Under the pieces are notes generated by a model. That model saw only the letters and a list, made by a program, of their open reading frames with translations, did not search any database and had not been told where the DNA came from. Positions 1 to 8,571 of a stretch of 64,000 nucleotides of DNA are shown here, piece by piece. Each line of letters starts with the position of its first letter. Within the stretch, counting starts at the first letter, position 1. Both the position numbers and the translations under genes were made by a program. Source of the stretch: DYEC01 sp034434695 (GTDB lineage Bacteria; Chloroflexota; Anaerolineae; Anaerolineales; Anaerolineaceae). The DNA lies in assembly GCA_034434695.1 (NCBI GenBank), contig DAOTYY010000113.1, forward strand, positions 15,124-79,123, given 5' to 3'.

Positions 1-1
1 A

Positions 2-610
2 GAAACACGCTTGACTACACTAGTTAATATGACACATAGCGCTCTGGATTACAGTTTCTTCCAGATATTGACCGATCGGATAGAAAAAGCGCAAGCTGAT
101 CAGAGGCAAAAACTAGTTGAATTACGCGAAAAACTACTGGCGCAAACGCGGGAAATTAATCAGGCGATCAAAGCTCAAAAAGAAAAGGCACATCAGGAAT
201 TGGAAAAAATTCTTGAGGCGCCGGACCTCGAAAAAGCCCTTGAGGCAAAAATCCCGGAAATCGATGAGTATTTCATGCAAGCTCTGGAAAATGAAATTGA
301 AAATGCCCGTCAGGATGTCAATCTCGAAAAAATGGGCAAATTGCAAAGAGTCGCAGATGTGCTAAAGAAATATAGCACCCCCCCGCCGGAAGTTGCTCTG
401 GTAGAAGAATTAATTTCAGTGCAGAGCGATCAGGAGCTTGAGCAAGTCCTGAAGAAAAACGTCGAGCAAATCACCCCGGAGTTTTTAGCACTGCTTGCTT
501 CTCTTGCCTCACAAAGTGACCAAAATCAGCCAAAAGAGATCCAAGAAAAGCTGCAACAAATTTACCGTAAAGTGTTGCGCTTTTCAATGCAACAAAACCT
601 GAGAAAGTAA
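2..610 (+). CDS. C-terminal part of a coiled-coil protein (5' end outside window)
   Basis: The reading frame is open to the window edge, so this is the tail of a longer gene; a TTG at 11 and an ATG at 29 are in frame, but no ribosome-binding site supports either. The visible ~200 residues are strongly helical and charged, rich in Glu, Lys and Gln, with heptad-like stretches over roughly residues 20-120 and no membrane segment. From memory it resembles the helical tail of CpXC-domain proteins common in Chloroflexota, whose Cys-rich N-terminal domain would lie upstream; this is a weak inference. The next gene is convergent, about 55 bp away. Function unknown. Confidence 0.6.
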   Translation, partial: ETRLTTLVNMTHSALDYSFFQILTDRIEKAQADQRQKLVELREKLLAQTREINQAIKAQKEKAHQELEKILEAPDLEKALEAKIPEIDEYFMQALENEIENARQDVNLEKMGKLQRVADVLKKYSTPPPEVALVEELISVQSDQELEQVLKKNVEQITPEFLALLASLASQSDQNQPKEIQEKLQQIYRKVLRFSMQQNLRK

Positions 611-665
611 GAAGAGAGATATAAATAATTTCCAAGAGTGGGCATCTAACTGGAGTTCACCCTTT

Positions 666-1334
666 TCACTTTGCTGGATTGTCCAATCTCAGCCCATGTC
701 CTCGAACTGTAATCACATACTGGTGTGTTGGGTCAACAGATGCCAGTCGCTCTCGTAGCCGGCGCACCAGTGCATCTAACGCCTGTTCAGAAACGCCATC
801 AGCCTCTTGGCTCCAGACTGCGTGCACCAGTTTCTCCCGGTCAATTACCTCTCCGGCAGATTGATATAAAATGTGCAGAAGGCGGAACTGTGATGCAGAA
901 AGGGGAGGTACAAGCTCTTTTGCAGCAACCCACACTCGTCGCGACCGTTCATCCAAAACCAAACGTCCGGCGCGACTGGAAAGTGGCAGTCGACCATGAT
1001 CAACTGGCATTGTTGAATCGGAACTTAAGAAGACAAAATTTTGAATCAACGCAATCTGTAATGAATCACCATCTTGCAAATATATCGGGGCGGTTACCGC
1101 TTGACCGTTGCAATATGTACCGTTTTTGCTTGCCAGGTCTTCCAAAAGCACCCCCGCACTGGAAGGTGTTAATCGGGCATGAAACCGCGACACCTGACGA
1201 TTTGGCACAACAATGTCACATTCTGCATCTCTGCCAATGGTTAAGACCTGTCCGATAAGCCAGCGTTGACCATTTAATGGTCCCGTTTGCCCAATAAGGA
1301 CAGGTAGCTCTATATTCATATTTTCATGTTCCAT
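666..1334 (-). CDS. FHA domain - winged-helix transcriptional regulator
   Basis: Predicted cytoplasmic DNA-binding protein of 222 residues. The N-terminal FHA domain (about 15-100) carries the phosphothreonine-binding signature: GR at 34-35, SRFH at 49-52 and NGT at 71-73. The C-terminal part (about 125-218) is an OmpR/PhoB-type winged helix ending in the typical ITVRGHGLRL wing. The start is the ATG at 1334, because GGAGG lies 5 nt upstream; an in-frame ATG at 1349 has no such site. The gene diverges from a Hanks-type Ser/Thr kinase at 1551. This suggests that kinase phosphorylation is read by the FHA domain, as in the mycobacterial EmbR/PknH pair, although EmbR has the opposite domain order. 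The palindrome at 1411..1435 is a candidate operator. Confidence 0.88.
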   Translation of the reverse strand: MEHENMNIELPVLIGQTGPLNGQRWLIGQVLTIGRDAECDIVVPNRQVSRFHARLTPSSAGVLLEDLASKNGTYCNGQAVTAPIYLQDGDSLQIALIQNFVFLSSDSTMPVDHGRLPLSSRAGRLVLDERSRRVWVAAKELVPPLSASQFRLLHILYQSAGEVIDREKLVHAVWSQEADGVSEQALDALVRRLRERLASVDPTHQYVITVRGHGLRLDNPAK

Positions 1335-1410
1335 GTCCACCTCCAGCATTTATTGCATCTTGTCGCCGCTAAAGGTCGGGCGGACTTATTTAACCCAATC
1401 GCCATATTTA

Positions 1411-1435
1411 TCTTATCAAACCGGCTTTGATAAGA
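1411..1435. promoter_or_regulatory. Perfect 10-bp inverted repeat, candidate operator
   Basis: TCTTATCAAA and TTTGATAAGA are perfect inverted repeats separated by CCGGC. The site lies between the divergent FHA-winged-helix regulator and the Ser/Thr kinase. The right arm contains the TTGATA that serves as -35 of the predicted kinase promoter, so a bound dimer would occlude it. No U-tract follows, so a terminator is unlikely. That the neighbouring regulator binds here is inference. Confidence 0.55.
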
Positions 1436-1454
1436 TATACTTTATTATTATAAC
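1427..1454 (+). promoter_or_regulatory. Predicted sigma-70 promoter of the Ser/Thr kinase
   Basis: TTGATA (1427-1432) and TATAAC (1449-1454) are separated by 16 bp, about 95 bp upstream of the kinase start. The -35 box overlaps the right arm of the palindrome. Confidence 0.45.
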
Positions 1455-1550
1455 CACTACAGAAAACTTGTTAGAGACCTGACAAAAAAACGCCGAAAAA
1501 CAACCACGGTCTTGGTGGTCTGACTTTCGAGAAAGTGAGGATTTTATTCA

Positions 1551-2534
1551 ATGCCGGTTCCCCTTAAGGCTGGGGAAATTTTGCGCGGGCGTTACCGCAT
1601 TAATCGCATCATCGGTCAGGGCGGGATGGGAAGCATTTACCTGGCAGATGATCTGAGGCTGTCTGGACGGCAATGCGCTCTCAAAGAAGTCGAACACGAC
1701 CGCTCATTGTCACCGGAATTACTACGGCAAGCCCGCGAACAATTTTTTCGAGAAGCAACTGTTCTAGCCAGACTGGACCACCCCAATCTTCCAAAAGTCT
1801 CTGATTTTTTTTCAATCGGCAATCGGGATTACCTGGTAATGGATTATGTTCCGGGTAAAGATTTGCGGACGCTAATGATGGAAGCCCGTCAAAAAGGAGA
1901 GTTTTTATTTGAGGGCGATGTCTTAAACTGGGCGAATCAGCTTGCAGATGCATTGGCTTATCTTCACAGCCAAAATCCACCAATATTGCATAGAGACATA
2001 AAACCCAGCAACTTGAAATTAACTCCTAGCGGTTTATTGAAACTCGTTGATTTTGGTTTGGTTAAATTGTTGGCACCCGGCGAGATGACAATCACCATTC
2101 TACAGGGTCAGGGAACAGCTTTATACACACCACTGGAACAATATGGGGGCGATAGTGGGCATACAGATATTCGTAGCGATATTTATGCTTTTGGGGCAAC
2201 TCTGTATCATTTGTTAACCAACACACCTCCCGCTGATGCTCGAGAACGGTTTCTGAACCCAGAAAGTTTGATACCACCCCGCCAAATTAACCCCGCAATC
2301 AGCAATCGTACTGAGCGCGCCATTTTAGAAGCAATGAATTTGCATCCGGATCAGCGCCCTGAAAATGTAGAAGCATTTCGACATATGTTGGTCGGTGATC
2401 AGCCAACGCTCACTCGCCCAATAGCCAGACCAATAAAACTGCATGATGTATTAAGATCTGATCCAGAGCGTATCCTATGGTGGATCTCGATAGGATTGAC
2501 ACTACTGATGCTTGTGATGATCATTATGCATTAA
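1551..2534 (+). CDS. Hanks-type Ser/Thr protein kinase, C-terminal membrane anchor
   Basis: Eukaryotic-like protein kinase of the PknB class. Visible motifs: glycine loop IGQGGMGSIY (21-30), ATP-binding Lys45 in ALKEV, catalytic loop HRDIKPSN (147-154) and DFG (167-169). A GTALYTPLEQYGG stretch forms the activation/P+1 region. The protein ends with a single transmembrane helix (about 306-326) followed by only a couple of residues. It therefore has no PASTA or other external sensor, and input must come from a partner or the cytoplasm. GTGAGG upstream of the ATG supports the start. It is convergent with the GH3 gene 11 bp downstream and divergent from the FHA regulator, its likely phospho-dependent partner. 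Confidence 0.93.
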   Translation: MPVPLKAGEILRGRYRINRIIGQGGMGSIYLADDLRLSGRQCALKEVEHDRSLSPELLRQAREQFFREATVLARLDHPNLPKVSDFFSIGNRDYLVMDYVPGKDLRTLMMEARQKGEFLFEGDVLNWANQLADALAYLHSQNPPILHRDIKPSNLKLTPSGLLKLVDFGLVKLLAPGEMTITILQGQGTALYTPLEQYGGDSGHTDIRSDIYAFGATLYHLLTNTPPADARERFLNPESLIPPRQINPAISNRTERAILEAMNLHPDQRPENVEAFRHMLVGDQPTLTRPIARPIKLHDVLRSDPERILWWISIGLTLLMLVMIIMH

Positions 2535-2545
2535 TCAAACAAGGT

Positions 2546-5359
2546 TCATCCTCGTTTATTCTCTAGAGAACGGTAGCATTGCCAGAAACCCACTGCTCCG
2601 CCTACGCTCATACCAAAGACAACGCTCAAAACACGAATACCCAAACTTGTATGATAAACATTGGGGAAAAATAATGCCAGTAGCAGATACCCTGTAAATC
2701 CCCCAATCACAACACATAACCCACATCTCGTCGCCAAACGCAGTGAAAATTTTCTTCTGGCAAATTGGAAAGTACCAAATGCTCCCAACCAGACTAGAAA
2801 AATTGACAAAAACCCAATTGCCGTTTGTGCCTTCACGAGAGGTATATTTTCCGACACCTCTGTTGGCTCGATAACAGGAGTGGCAGTTTTAGTGTTCTCA
2901 GGAGTAGCGGTTGGTACAACAGTAGGTGCAATTTCAGTGACCGCACTAGGCCCATTGGTCACATCCAGCCTTATTATCTCAGAGGTAAGCGCTGGATCAC
3001 TAACGGCACGAATTTCTAACACCCCCTGATTTTGAATCCGATAACTTGCACGAGCAACACCCCCACTGGTTACTGTCTCTATTTGCTGAATGACTTCACT
3101 CTTCCCCCCATCCGAAAACAAAAATCGCACAACCGTTCCATCTGGTACAGGATTGTAATTATGATCATAAATTATGCCAGTACGCAACGGAAGTACATCG
3201 CCAATACTGAATTTAACTATTTTTGTTGGTTCTGCTGTTGCGGTTAGCGTAGCATTGGAAGCTGACAGGCCAGTTGAGTCTGGTAAATCCAGAAACAGAG
3301 GGATCACTTGAGAAGGGTCTGGGGACATCGCGGTAATTAAATCATAACCTACACCCGGTATTGAAACCGGCGAGGCACCTGCTGGTTTTAGCTCTTGAAA
3401 CAACACCCGCGCCGCTAGATCAATAAATGCCGGAGACTTGCTATAGATACCATAGTATGCGGATAATTTGGAGATATCTGTCGCGTCCAGATAATATGGC
3501 GCGTTAAAAGCAAAAGCAACTACCTTCTTATTATTAAATAGATCAGGGCGATCAGAAAGAAAACGACGCAAAGCCAAAGACTCTGGACGGGATTGCTGAA
3601 CATTTAAGAGAGCAAAGACGATCCAATCAGCAGCACGCAAGTCATCTTCTATGGGTGGCAAGTCTGGTATCCCGTTCAACATCCCCCAAAGATCAGCAAA
3701 CGAGTAAGACGAAAGGCGATATTGAAGAACCTGTCCGCCAATCTGGGGACCATACAACCGAATAACCGCTTTTTGTAATCCATCTACCGGAAAGGCATAT
3801 TGTTCAACACACTGACTGCATTGTCGTTCCGGCAACGCATCGGTCAGGAAAACAATACGTTCCCTGCTTGTGGGTGGATTCGGCAACGTTGTGGCAAGCT
3901 CCGGGAGTGAAGGACTGATCAACGTAACTGCACGTTTAGCAATTTCAAAGGAAATCTGTTGAGATTTACCAATCTCGTCTAATCCCTCTGATCCCGGTAT
4001 GACATTTTCAATCTCAAAATAACCATATAGGCGGTATTTGAGAGTTAGGATGCGCTTTACGGATGTGTCAACTCGTTCCGCAAACTCTGCATCCTCAATA
4101 TATTTCTGTGTGAACAACTCCAAGGTCTTGACAATCGTCGTATAACTATCCGGATCGCCTGAGGAGATGAAGTTACCCACATAGAGTATATCGTTCCCTG
4201 CTAGAAACGCATTGCGCGCTACCTGCCGGGCATCAAAAAACTGCCCAGTAATATCGTAGAAACGTCGTACTGCCTGGCTACCCAGATCATCGCTGATAAC
4301 AATTCCACCCCCTTCTCTCCAAGTTGAAAAAGCTGGAAGACTCATTAACTGATCAAAAGCAGCAGAATCAAAACTCACTGGACGAGTCGTAGCACGAATA
4401 TTTCCTTGAAACCCTTGATAACGGATATGGGAAACTAGCAAACCATCTGTGGTCATCTCGCCATTTGGCGCGTTACCGGTCACAGCAAAAAATGGTGCCA
4501 GTTCAATTTGCTTCAGTTGTTCCAGTGATTTGCGCACGGTTGCAATTTCCTCGTCTGGTTGGCGATCCGAACCACCTCGTCCAGGGAAGTGTTTAGCTAT
4601 TACCGCCAGTCTCTGAGCACTGCCGTAGTGCAACCCACCAATGTAAGCTTTCCCCATTTCACCTACCCAGTAAGGATCACCGCCAAATGTACGCGTACCC
4701 AAATCTTCTCCACTACCCGTTTGCACCACATCCAGAACATCCAGTGATGGGCCTAAAAGCAAATTGAAACCTAACCTTTGTAATTCCTGTCCCAAAACAA
4801 TTCCTGTCGAGCGCGCCAGTTCTGGCTTCCAGGTGGCACCGATGGCCATTTGGTTTGGTAAAGGGGTTAGCCCATTCAAAATCTGATCATAAGGATACCC
4901 ATCACCCTCTTGAGATATACCAATAAACAAAGGCACATATTGAGGAGTATAGCTGGTTTTTGTAATCGAATCTGTTAGACTGATTGTTGAAGCTTCCCAA
5001 GCGCTTTTTTGTAGTTGGGAGTTTAATGAATATGCTTCACGTATGGTGTTTTCAGGTCCAACAAAATTGTCATTTGCCGCACGTAGAACTACCCCACCAA
5101 CGTGATGACGAACGATCAAGTCATAAATCTGGCTCTCCGGGGTCACTTGTCGTCCTTTAAAAGTAACTAAAAATAACTGCCCTACACGCTCTTGGGGTGT
5201 CATTTTCTTTAGCAAGATTTCTGCAAGTTTGGAGACATCTGCATCTTGATGCAAAGGTTTTGCCCAAGAGACCAGATTAACTTGTGGAATCAAGACCATA
5301 ACAATAGTAAATATTGCTAACAAACGGTAAACCTTGTGAGGTATCATGGAATGTTTCAT
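2546..5359 (-). CDS. Exported glycoside hydrolase family 3 (NagZ-like) with Ig-like and membrane C-terminus
   Basis: A 937-residue protein. An N-terminal hydrophobic segment (about 12-33) is followed by a GH3 TIM barrel. The barrel has the beta-N-acetylglucosaminidase signature KHFPGRGGSDRQPDEE near residue 260 and an ISDDLG stretch near 360. A GH3 C-terminal-like domain follows, then an Ig-like module (about 705-785), a Pro/Thr-rich linker and about four hydrophobic segments in the last 130 residues. The enzyme is probably held at the cell surface by its C-terminus. Likely role: cleavage of N-acetylglucosaminides in cell wall or external glycans. The start at 5359 (ATGA overlap with the preceding GDPD stop, GGGG upstream) is preferred over an in-frame ATG at 5380. 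It is last in an AAA-GDPD-GH3 operon. Confidence 0.85.
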   Translation of the reverse strand: MKHSMIPHKVYRLLAIFTIVMVLIPQVNLVSWAKPLHQDADVSKLAEILLKKMTPQERVGQLFLVTFKGRQVTPESQIYDLIVRHHVGGVVLRAANDNFVGPENTIREAYSLNSQLQKSAWEASTISLTDSITKTSYTPQYVPLFIGISQEGDGYPYDQILNGLTPLPNQMAIGATWKPELARSTGIVLGQELQRLGFNLLLGPSLDVLDVVQTGSGEDLGTRTFGGDPYWVGEMGKAYIGGLHYGSAQRLAVIAKHFPGRGGSDRQPDEEIATVRKSLEQLKQIELAPFFAVTGNAPNGEMTTDGLLVSHIRYQGFQGNIRATTRPVSFDSAAFDQLMSLPAFSTWREGGGIVISDDLGSQAVRRFYDITGQFFDARQVARNAFLAGNDILYVGNFISSGDPDSYTTIVKTLELFTQKYIEDAEFAERVDTSVKRILTLKYRLYGYFEIENVIPGSEGLDEIGKSQQISFEIAKRAVTLISPSLPELATTLPNPPTSRERIVFLTDALPERQCSQCVEQYAFPVDGLQKAVIRLYGPQIGGQVLQYRLSSYSFADLWGMLNGIPDLPPIEDDLRAADWIVFALLNVQQSRPESLALRRFLSDRPDLFNNKKVVAFAFNAPYYLDATDISKLSAYYGIYSKSPAFIDLAARVLFQELKPAGASPVSIPGVGYDLITAMSPDPSQVIPLFLDLPDSTGLSASNATLTATAEPTKIVKFSIGDVLPLRTGIIYDHNYNPVPDGTVVRFLFSDGGKSEVIQQIETVTSGGVARASYRIQNQGVLEIRAVSDPALTSEIIRLDVTNGPSAVTEIAPTVVPTATPENTKTATPVIEPTEVSENIPLVKAQTAIGFLSIFLVWLGAFGTFQFARRKFSLRLATRCGLCVVIGGFTGYLLLALFFPNVYHTSLGIRVLSVVFGMSVGGAVGFWQCYRSLENKRG

Positions 5360-6111
5360 ATCATCCCCAAAACCTGCCAAGCAAGGCGAGGATCGTCAGT
5401 GAATACCCCATCTACACCAAGGTCAAACAAACGTCTCATCTCGCTCTCTTCATTAACGGTCCATACAAAGACTTTTCGCTGCCAGTTGTGATGCTTTCTA
5501 ACAAGTTCTCTGGTTACATCAGCAAAGTAAGGATGTAAAGCATGAGGAGCAGCCCTTTGACGCAACGCAGAACGAGCTAGCCATCCTGACCAGCCTTCCT
5601 CTGCAAGTATTCCGCGCGGCACTTCGGGCAACAGGTTTCCTGCACAAATAAGGTTACCGGCAAAAAAGGAAGAAAACAAAACCCTCTCTTCCATGTGATA
5701 TTTTTTTACCAGCTCAACCACCCGGACAACAAGCCCATCCTTGCGGGATTCATAATTTGTAAGCTCGATGTTGATAAAAAGATTCTTCCCGACTGCCTCA
5801 AAAACCTCTGCTAGCGTCGGGATGCGTTCGCCAGCAAACTGGGCGCTAAAATGCAATCCCGCATCCAATTTCTTCAACTCTTCCAACTTCAATTGCCGGA
5901 CGGCTCCATGACCATTTGTCGTTCGATCAACAGTCTGATCATGAATAACCACAACCTCGCCGTCTGCTGAAAGCTTTGCATCTAGCTCGATAGCATCCGC
6001 GCCATGTTCAACTGCCAGCTTGAAAGCTGCTAACGTGTTTTCAGGAGCATGTGCCGAAGCACCGCGATGTGCGAATACGATTGGCCTTGTGAACTGGTAA
6101 ATAAAATTCAT
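5356..6111 (-). CDS. Glycerophosphodiester phosphodiesterase
   Basis: GDPD family (UgpQ-like), hydrolysing glycerophosphodiesters to glycerol-3-phosphate and an alcohol. The 251-residue protein is a single TIM-barrel domain with the expected residues: HRG at 15-17, PENT at 23-26, ELDAK at 42-46 (metal-binding Glu42 and Asp44) and HDQTVDRTTNG from 57. No signal peptide is seen, so it is probably cytoplasmic. Start and stop overlap both neighbours by ATGA, indicating translational coupling within the AAA-GDPD-GH3 operon. Confidence 0.93.
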   Translation of the reverse strand: MNFIYQFTRPIVFAHRGASAHAPENTLAAFKLAVEHGADAIELDAKLSADGEVVVIHDQTVDRTTNGHGAVRQLKLEELKKLDAGLHFSAQFAGERIPTLAEVFEAVGKNLFINIELTNYESRKDGLVVRVVELVKKYHMEERVLFSSFFAGNLICAGNLLPEVPRGILAEEGWSGWLARSALRQRAAPHALHPYFADVTRELVRKHHNWQRKVFVWTVNEESEMRRLFDLGVDGVFTDDPRLAWQVLGMI

Positions 6112-7469
6112 AGTTCTACAAAGAATGACTCGGCTGCCCTATCAATGAGTTCGCGTGTCATTGCAGGTTCAACAGCCATATAGCGAGCAATATCTAAAAT
6201 TTGATCACAAATATCACGTGGATGAGAAGCGCGTAATTTTCGGTTACGCTTGATGTACCATTCTTGCAGCAAATAAGCCAATCCCTGATCGCTGTAGGCA
6301 ATACCTTTTTGTGCCGCAACCCGGCGAAAAATCTCGCGGTACTCCTCGTAATTGGGATCGCCAATCTCAACTTTATGCCGCAACCGGCGCAGAAAAGCTT
6401 CATCCACCAACTCCTTTGGAGGAAGATTGGTGGAGAAGATAATTAAGACATCAAATGGAACCTCGATTTTTCGCCCAGTGTGTAGTGTGAGATAATCAAA
6501 ACGACTCTCAAGCGGTACAATCCAACGATTGAGCAAATCCCGCGGCCGAACTAACTGACGGCCAAAATCGTCTATCAGCAAAATGCCACCATTCGCTTTC
6601 ACCTGGAAAGGCGCTTCATAATACTTGTGAACATCGTCAAAAACCAGATCCAACCCTGCCAATGTCAGCTCGCCTCCAACCACTACGAAAGGTCGGCGAA
6701 TGCGAATCCAGCGCAGATCGCGCCGCGTTCCACTGCGTAACCCTCCTGTGCCCAACGGGCTGACTTCATCTTCCGGGACCGCCTGATGGTTATTCGTGTC
6801 ATACAGTTTGATCACCTGTCCATCAACATAAATTGAATAGGGAATGTAAATTGTCTGACTTAGCACCAAATTGCCGATTGCACGTGCTACGCTTGTCTTT
6901 CCGTCCCCGGGAGGTCCGAAAAGAAAAATTGAAGTGCCAGAATTAACCGCAGGCCCCAACTTATGAAACGTCTTTTCAGAAAGTACCAGTGAAGATAATA
7001 CCTGTCTCATGATCCGACTCGTCACTTGCAACCGTCCACGGCTCTGCTTTCTGCAGGCTTCGTTATAAGCCGATAGAGGTACAGGCGCTGGACCTGCATA
7101 CTGACTTCGTTCGAGCGCTTCGCGTGCACGGGAAATTCCTGCCCCCGTAATAGCATACTGATAAGCACCCTCACCAATTCCAGTCTGAGAAGAACGCACC
7201 TCAATTAACTTTTCGCGCTTCAAAGCATCCAAAACCTGATCAATTACACCGGTAAAAGGTAGAGCGACTTCTTCAGCAATTTTAAATCCACTCAGATAGC
7301 CCTGAAAATACATTACCTTCAGCACAAGATCTTGTAGCCACAAGAAAGATAGACCCGTATCCTCAACCTTACGGACTGGTGGTGGAAGATAAGCCGATTG
7401 ACCACCAGTAACCGGTATCGAGTTACCAGGGGTTGTTGTTGATACTCCAGTTTTGGCAGGCATGCTCAT
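6108..7469 (-). CDS. AAA ATPase with N-terminal winged-helix-like domain
   Basis: 453-residue P-loop ATPase. A winged-helix-like segment (about 40-115) precedes the AAA core. The core has Walker A GPPGDGKT (185-192), Walker B ILLIDD (296-301), a sensor-1 FSTN and an arginine-rich FLRRLRHK that is a good arginine-finger candidate. The C-terminal lid is helical. The start is the ATG at 7469 with GGAGGG 7 nt upstream; a TTG 15 nt earlier also gives an open frame but lies on the ribosome-binding site. It is first gene of the operon and divergent from efp. The substrate is not evident. Similar MoxR/ClpX-like ATPases remodel protein complexes, but no partner such as a VWA protein is present. Confidence 0.8.
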   Translation of the reverse strand: MSMPAKTGVSTTTPGNSIPVTGGQSAYLPPPVRKVEDTGLSFLWLQDLVLKVMYFQGYLSGFKIAEEVALPFTGVIDQVLDALKREKLIEVRSSQTGIGEGAYQYAITGAGISRAREALERSQYAGPAPVPLSAYNEACRKQSRGRLQVTSRIMRQVLSSLVLSEKTFHKLGPAVNSGTSIFLFGPPGDGKTSVARAIGNLVLSQTIYIPYSIYVDGQVIKLYDTNNHQAVPEDEVSPLGTGGLRSGTRRDLRWIRIRRPFVVVGGELTLAGLDLVFDDVHKYYEAPFQVKANGGILLIDDFGRQLVRPRDLLNRWIVPLESRFDYLTLHTGRKIEVPFDVLIIFSTNLPPKELVDEAFLRRLRHKVEIGDPNYEEYREIFRRVAAQKGIAYSDQGLAYLLQEWYIKRNRKLRASHPRDICDQILDIARYMAVEPAMTRELIDRAAESFFVEL

Positions 7470-7535
7470 AAGCAATCCCTCCAATTAAAAAGTTCTACAA
7501 AACCAGTCTACATCAAAGTATTATAGCATGCTCTC

Positions 7536-7564
7536 TTGCTTACCCTCATGCCCTGCGATATAAT
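7536..7564 (+). promoter_or_regulatory. Predicted promoter of efp
   Basis: TTGCTT (7536-7541), 17-bp spacer, TATAAT (7559-7564), 36 bp before the efp start codon. Confidence 0.6.
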
Positions 7565-7600
7565 CAATCAGCCAAACTAAGAACTCCAAAGGTAAAAACT

Positions 7601-8158
7601 ATGATTGATGTAAATGATCTTCGTAAAGGTGTTACATTCGAGTTGGATGGGAACCTATATAAAGTTTTAGATTATGAACATAATAAACCTGGGCGTGGAA
7701 ATGCAACTATTCGTATCAAAGCACGCAACCTTCGTACTGGTGCCACTATTGAAAAGACTTTTATTTCTGGCAACCGGGTGCAAGATGTGCGTCTTGAATA
7801 CCAGACTGTTCAGTATCTCTACCGAGACGGCCCCTTTTTCTATTTCATGAATACCGAAACCTATGAGCAGCCCGCTGTGCCAGCAGAAGTCATTGACGAT
7901 GCGGCAGGATTTTTGAAAGAGGGAATGGAAGTAAAACTCACTATCTATAATAACGAGGTGATTGATATTGAACTACCCACATCAGTTGACTTGAAAGTTA
8001 CACAAGCTGATGTTGCAGTCAAAGGTGATACTGCCACAGGCGTTACAAAGCGAGTCACATTGGAAACCGGTGTAGAAGTGGATGTGCCCTATTTTGTTAA
8101 TGAGGGCGATACGATTAGAGTAGATACGCGTACCGGTACATATGTTACCCGTGTCTAA
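7601..8158 (+). CDS. efp: Translation elongation factor P
   Basis: Full-length EF-P (185 residues, family norm about 185-190), which relieves ribosome stalling at polyproline. The three beta-barrel domains are intact: KOW-like N domain, central OB and C-terminal OB ending in the conserved DTRTGTYVTRV. The tip of the domain I loop, NKPGRGNA, has Arg32 where E. coli EF-P has the beta-lysylated Lys34. No epmA/epmB or earP homologue is seen in the window. It has its own promoter and is followed by a 15-bp hairpin, so it may be monocistronic or attenuated before the small Cys-rich gene. Confidence 0.97.
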   Translation: MIDVNDLRKGVTFELDGNLYKVLDYEHNKPGRGNATIRIKARNLRTGATIEKTFISGNRVQDVRLEYQTVQYLYRDGPFFYFMNTETYEQPAVPAEVIDDAAGFLKEGMEVKLTIYNNEVIDIELPTSVDLKVTQADVAVKGDTATGVTKRVTLETGVEVDVPYFVNEGDTIRVDTRTGTYVTRV

Positions 8159-8174
8159 AATTGGTAAAAAATCG

Positions 8175-8213
8175 TTTAGAGTCTGTCTCTGATCACAGGA
8201 GACAGACTCTAAA
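8175..8213. terminator. 15-bp perfect hairpin downstream of efp
   Basis: TTTAGAGTCTGTCTC pairs perfectly with GAGACAGACTCTAAA across a 9-nt loop. On the plus strand it is followed by AAAAATTT, not a clean U-tract. On the minus strand it is followed by CGATTTTTTACC, so it would best terminate leftward transcription. It could act in both directions: for efp, and for read-through from 8572..9630. Confidence 0.65.
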
Positions 8214-8232
8214 AATTTAAGGAGCAACTCTC

Positions 8233-8571
8233 ATGCGTACCCCCGCTGGATTTGAATGTCGGTTCTTTTACGGGGATTATTACCGGGGTAGAAAGCTCGA
8301 AGAATGCCGCTTGATTGGCAACACAAAATCACCGCATCATTGGACATCCAATCTGTGTAAAACCTGCCCTGTTCCCCGTATTCTTCAGGCAAATGCCTGT
8401 ACAAATATGGTTTTATCTGCTAATGTTACAGGACTCGCCTTTGGATTGGGACGACGTGTAAAAATCAGAGCACACTGCACACTCACTAAAGCCAATGTAA
8501 AACAACCAGAAATTGGCTGCGGTCAATGCCATCCATTACCAGACATTTTTGCACCAAACGTACACCGCTAA
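8233..8571 (+). CDS. Small cysteine-rich protein of unknown function
   Basis: 112 residues with eight cysteines at 9, 25, 42, 45, 57, 82, 96 and 99. The CKTC and CGQC pairs look like metal or FeS ligands. A good ribosome-binding site (AAGGAG) precedes the ATG. The middle (ANVTGLAFGLGRRVKIRAHC) may be a short beta-rich core. There is no signal peptide or membrane segment. It follows efp after a hairpin and ends exactly where the opposite-strand membrane gene ends, with no base between the stop codons. I do not recognise the family. The coding call rests on the ribosome-binding site, the cysteine pairs and the fit to its neighbours. Confidence 0.68.
   Translation: MRTPAGFECRFFYGDYYRGRKLEECRLIGNTKSPHHWTSNLCKTCPVPRILQANACTNMVLSANVTGLAFGLGRRVKIRAHCTLTKANVKQPEIGCGQCHPLPDIFAPNVHR

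Noticed and set aside
725..1258. 177-codon plus-strand frame opposite the FHA regulator
   Set aside because: The opposite strand carries clear FHA and winged-helix motifs; this frame has none and no ribosome-binding site.
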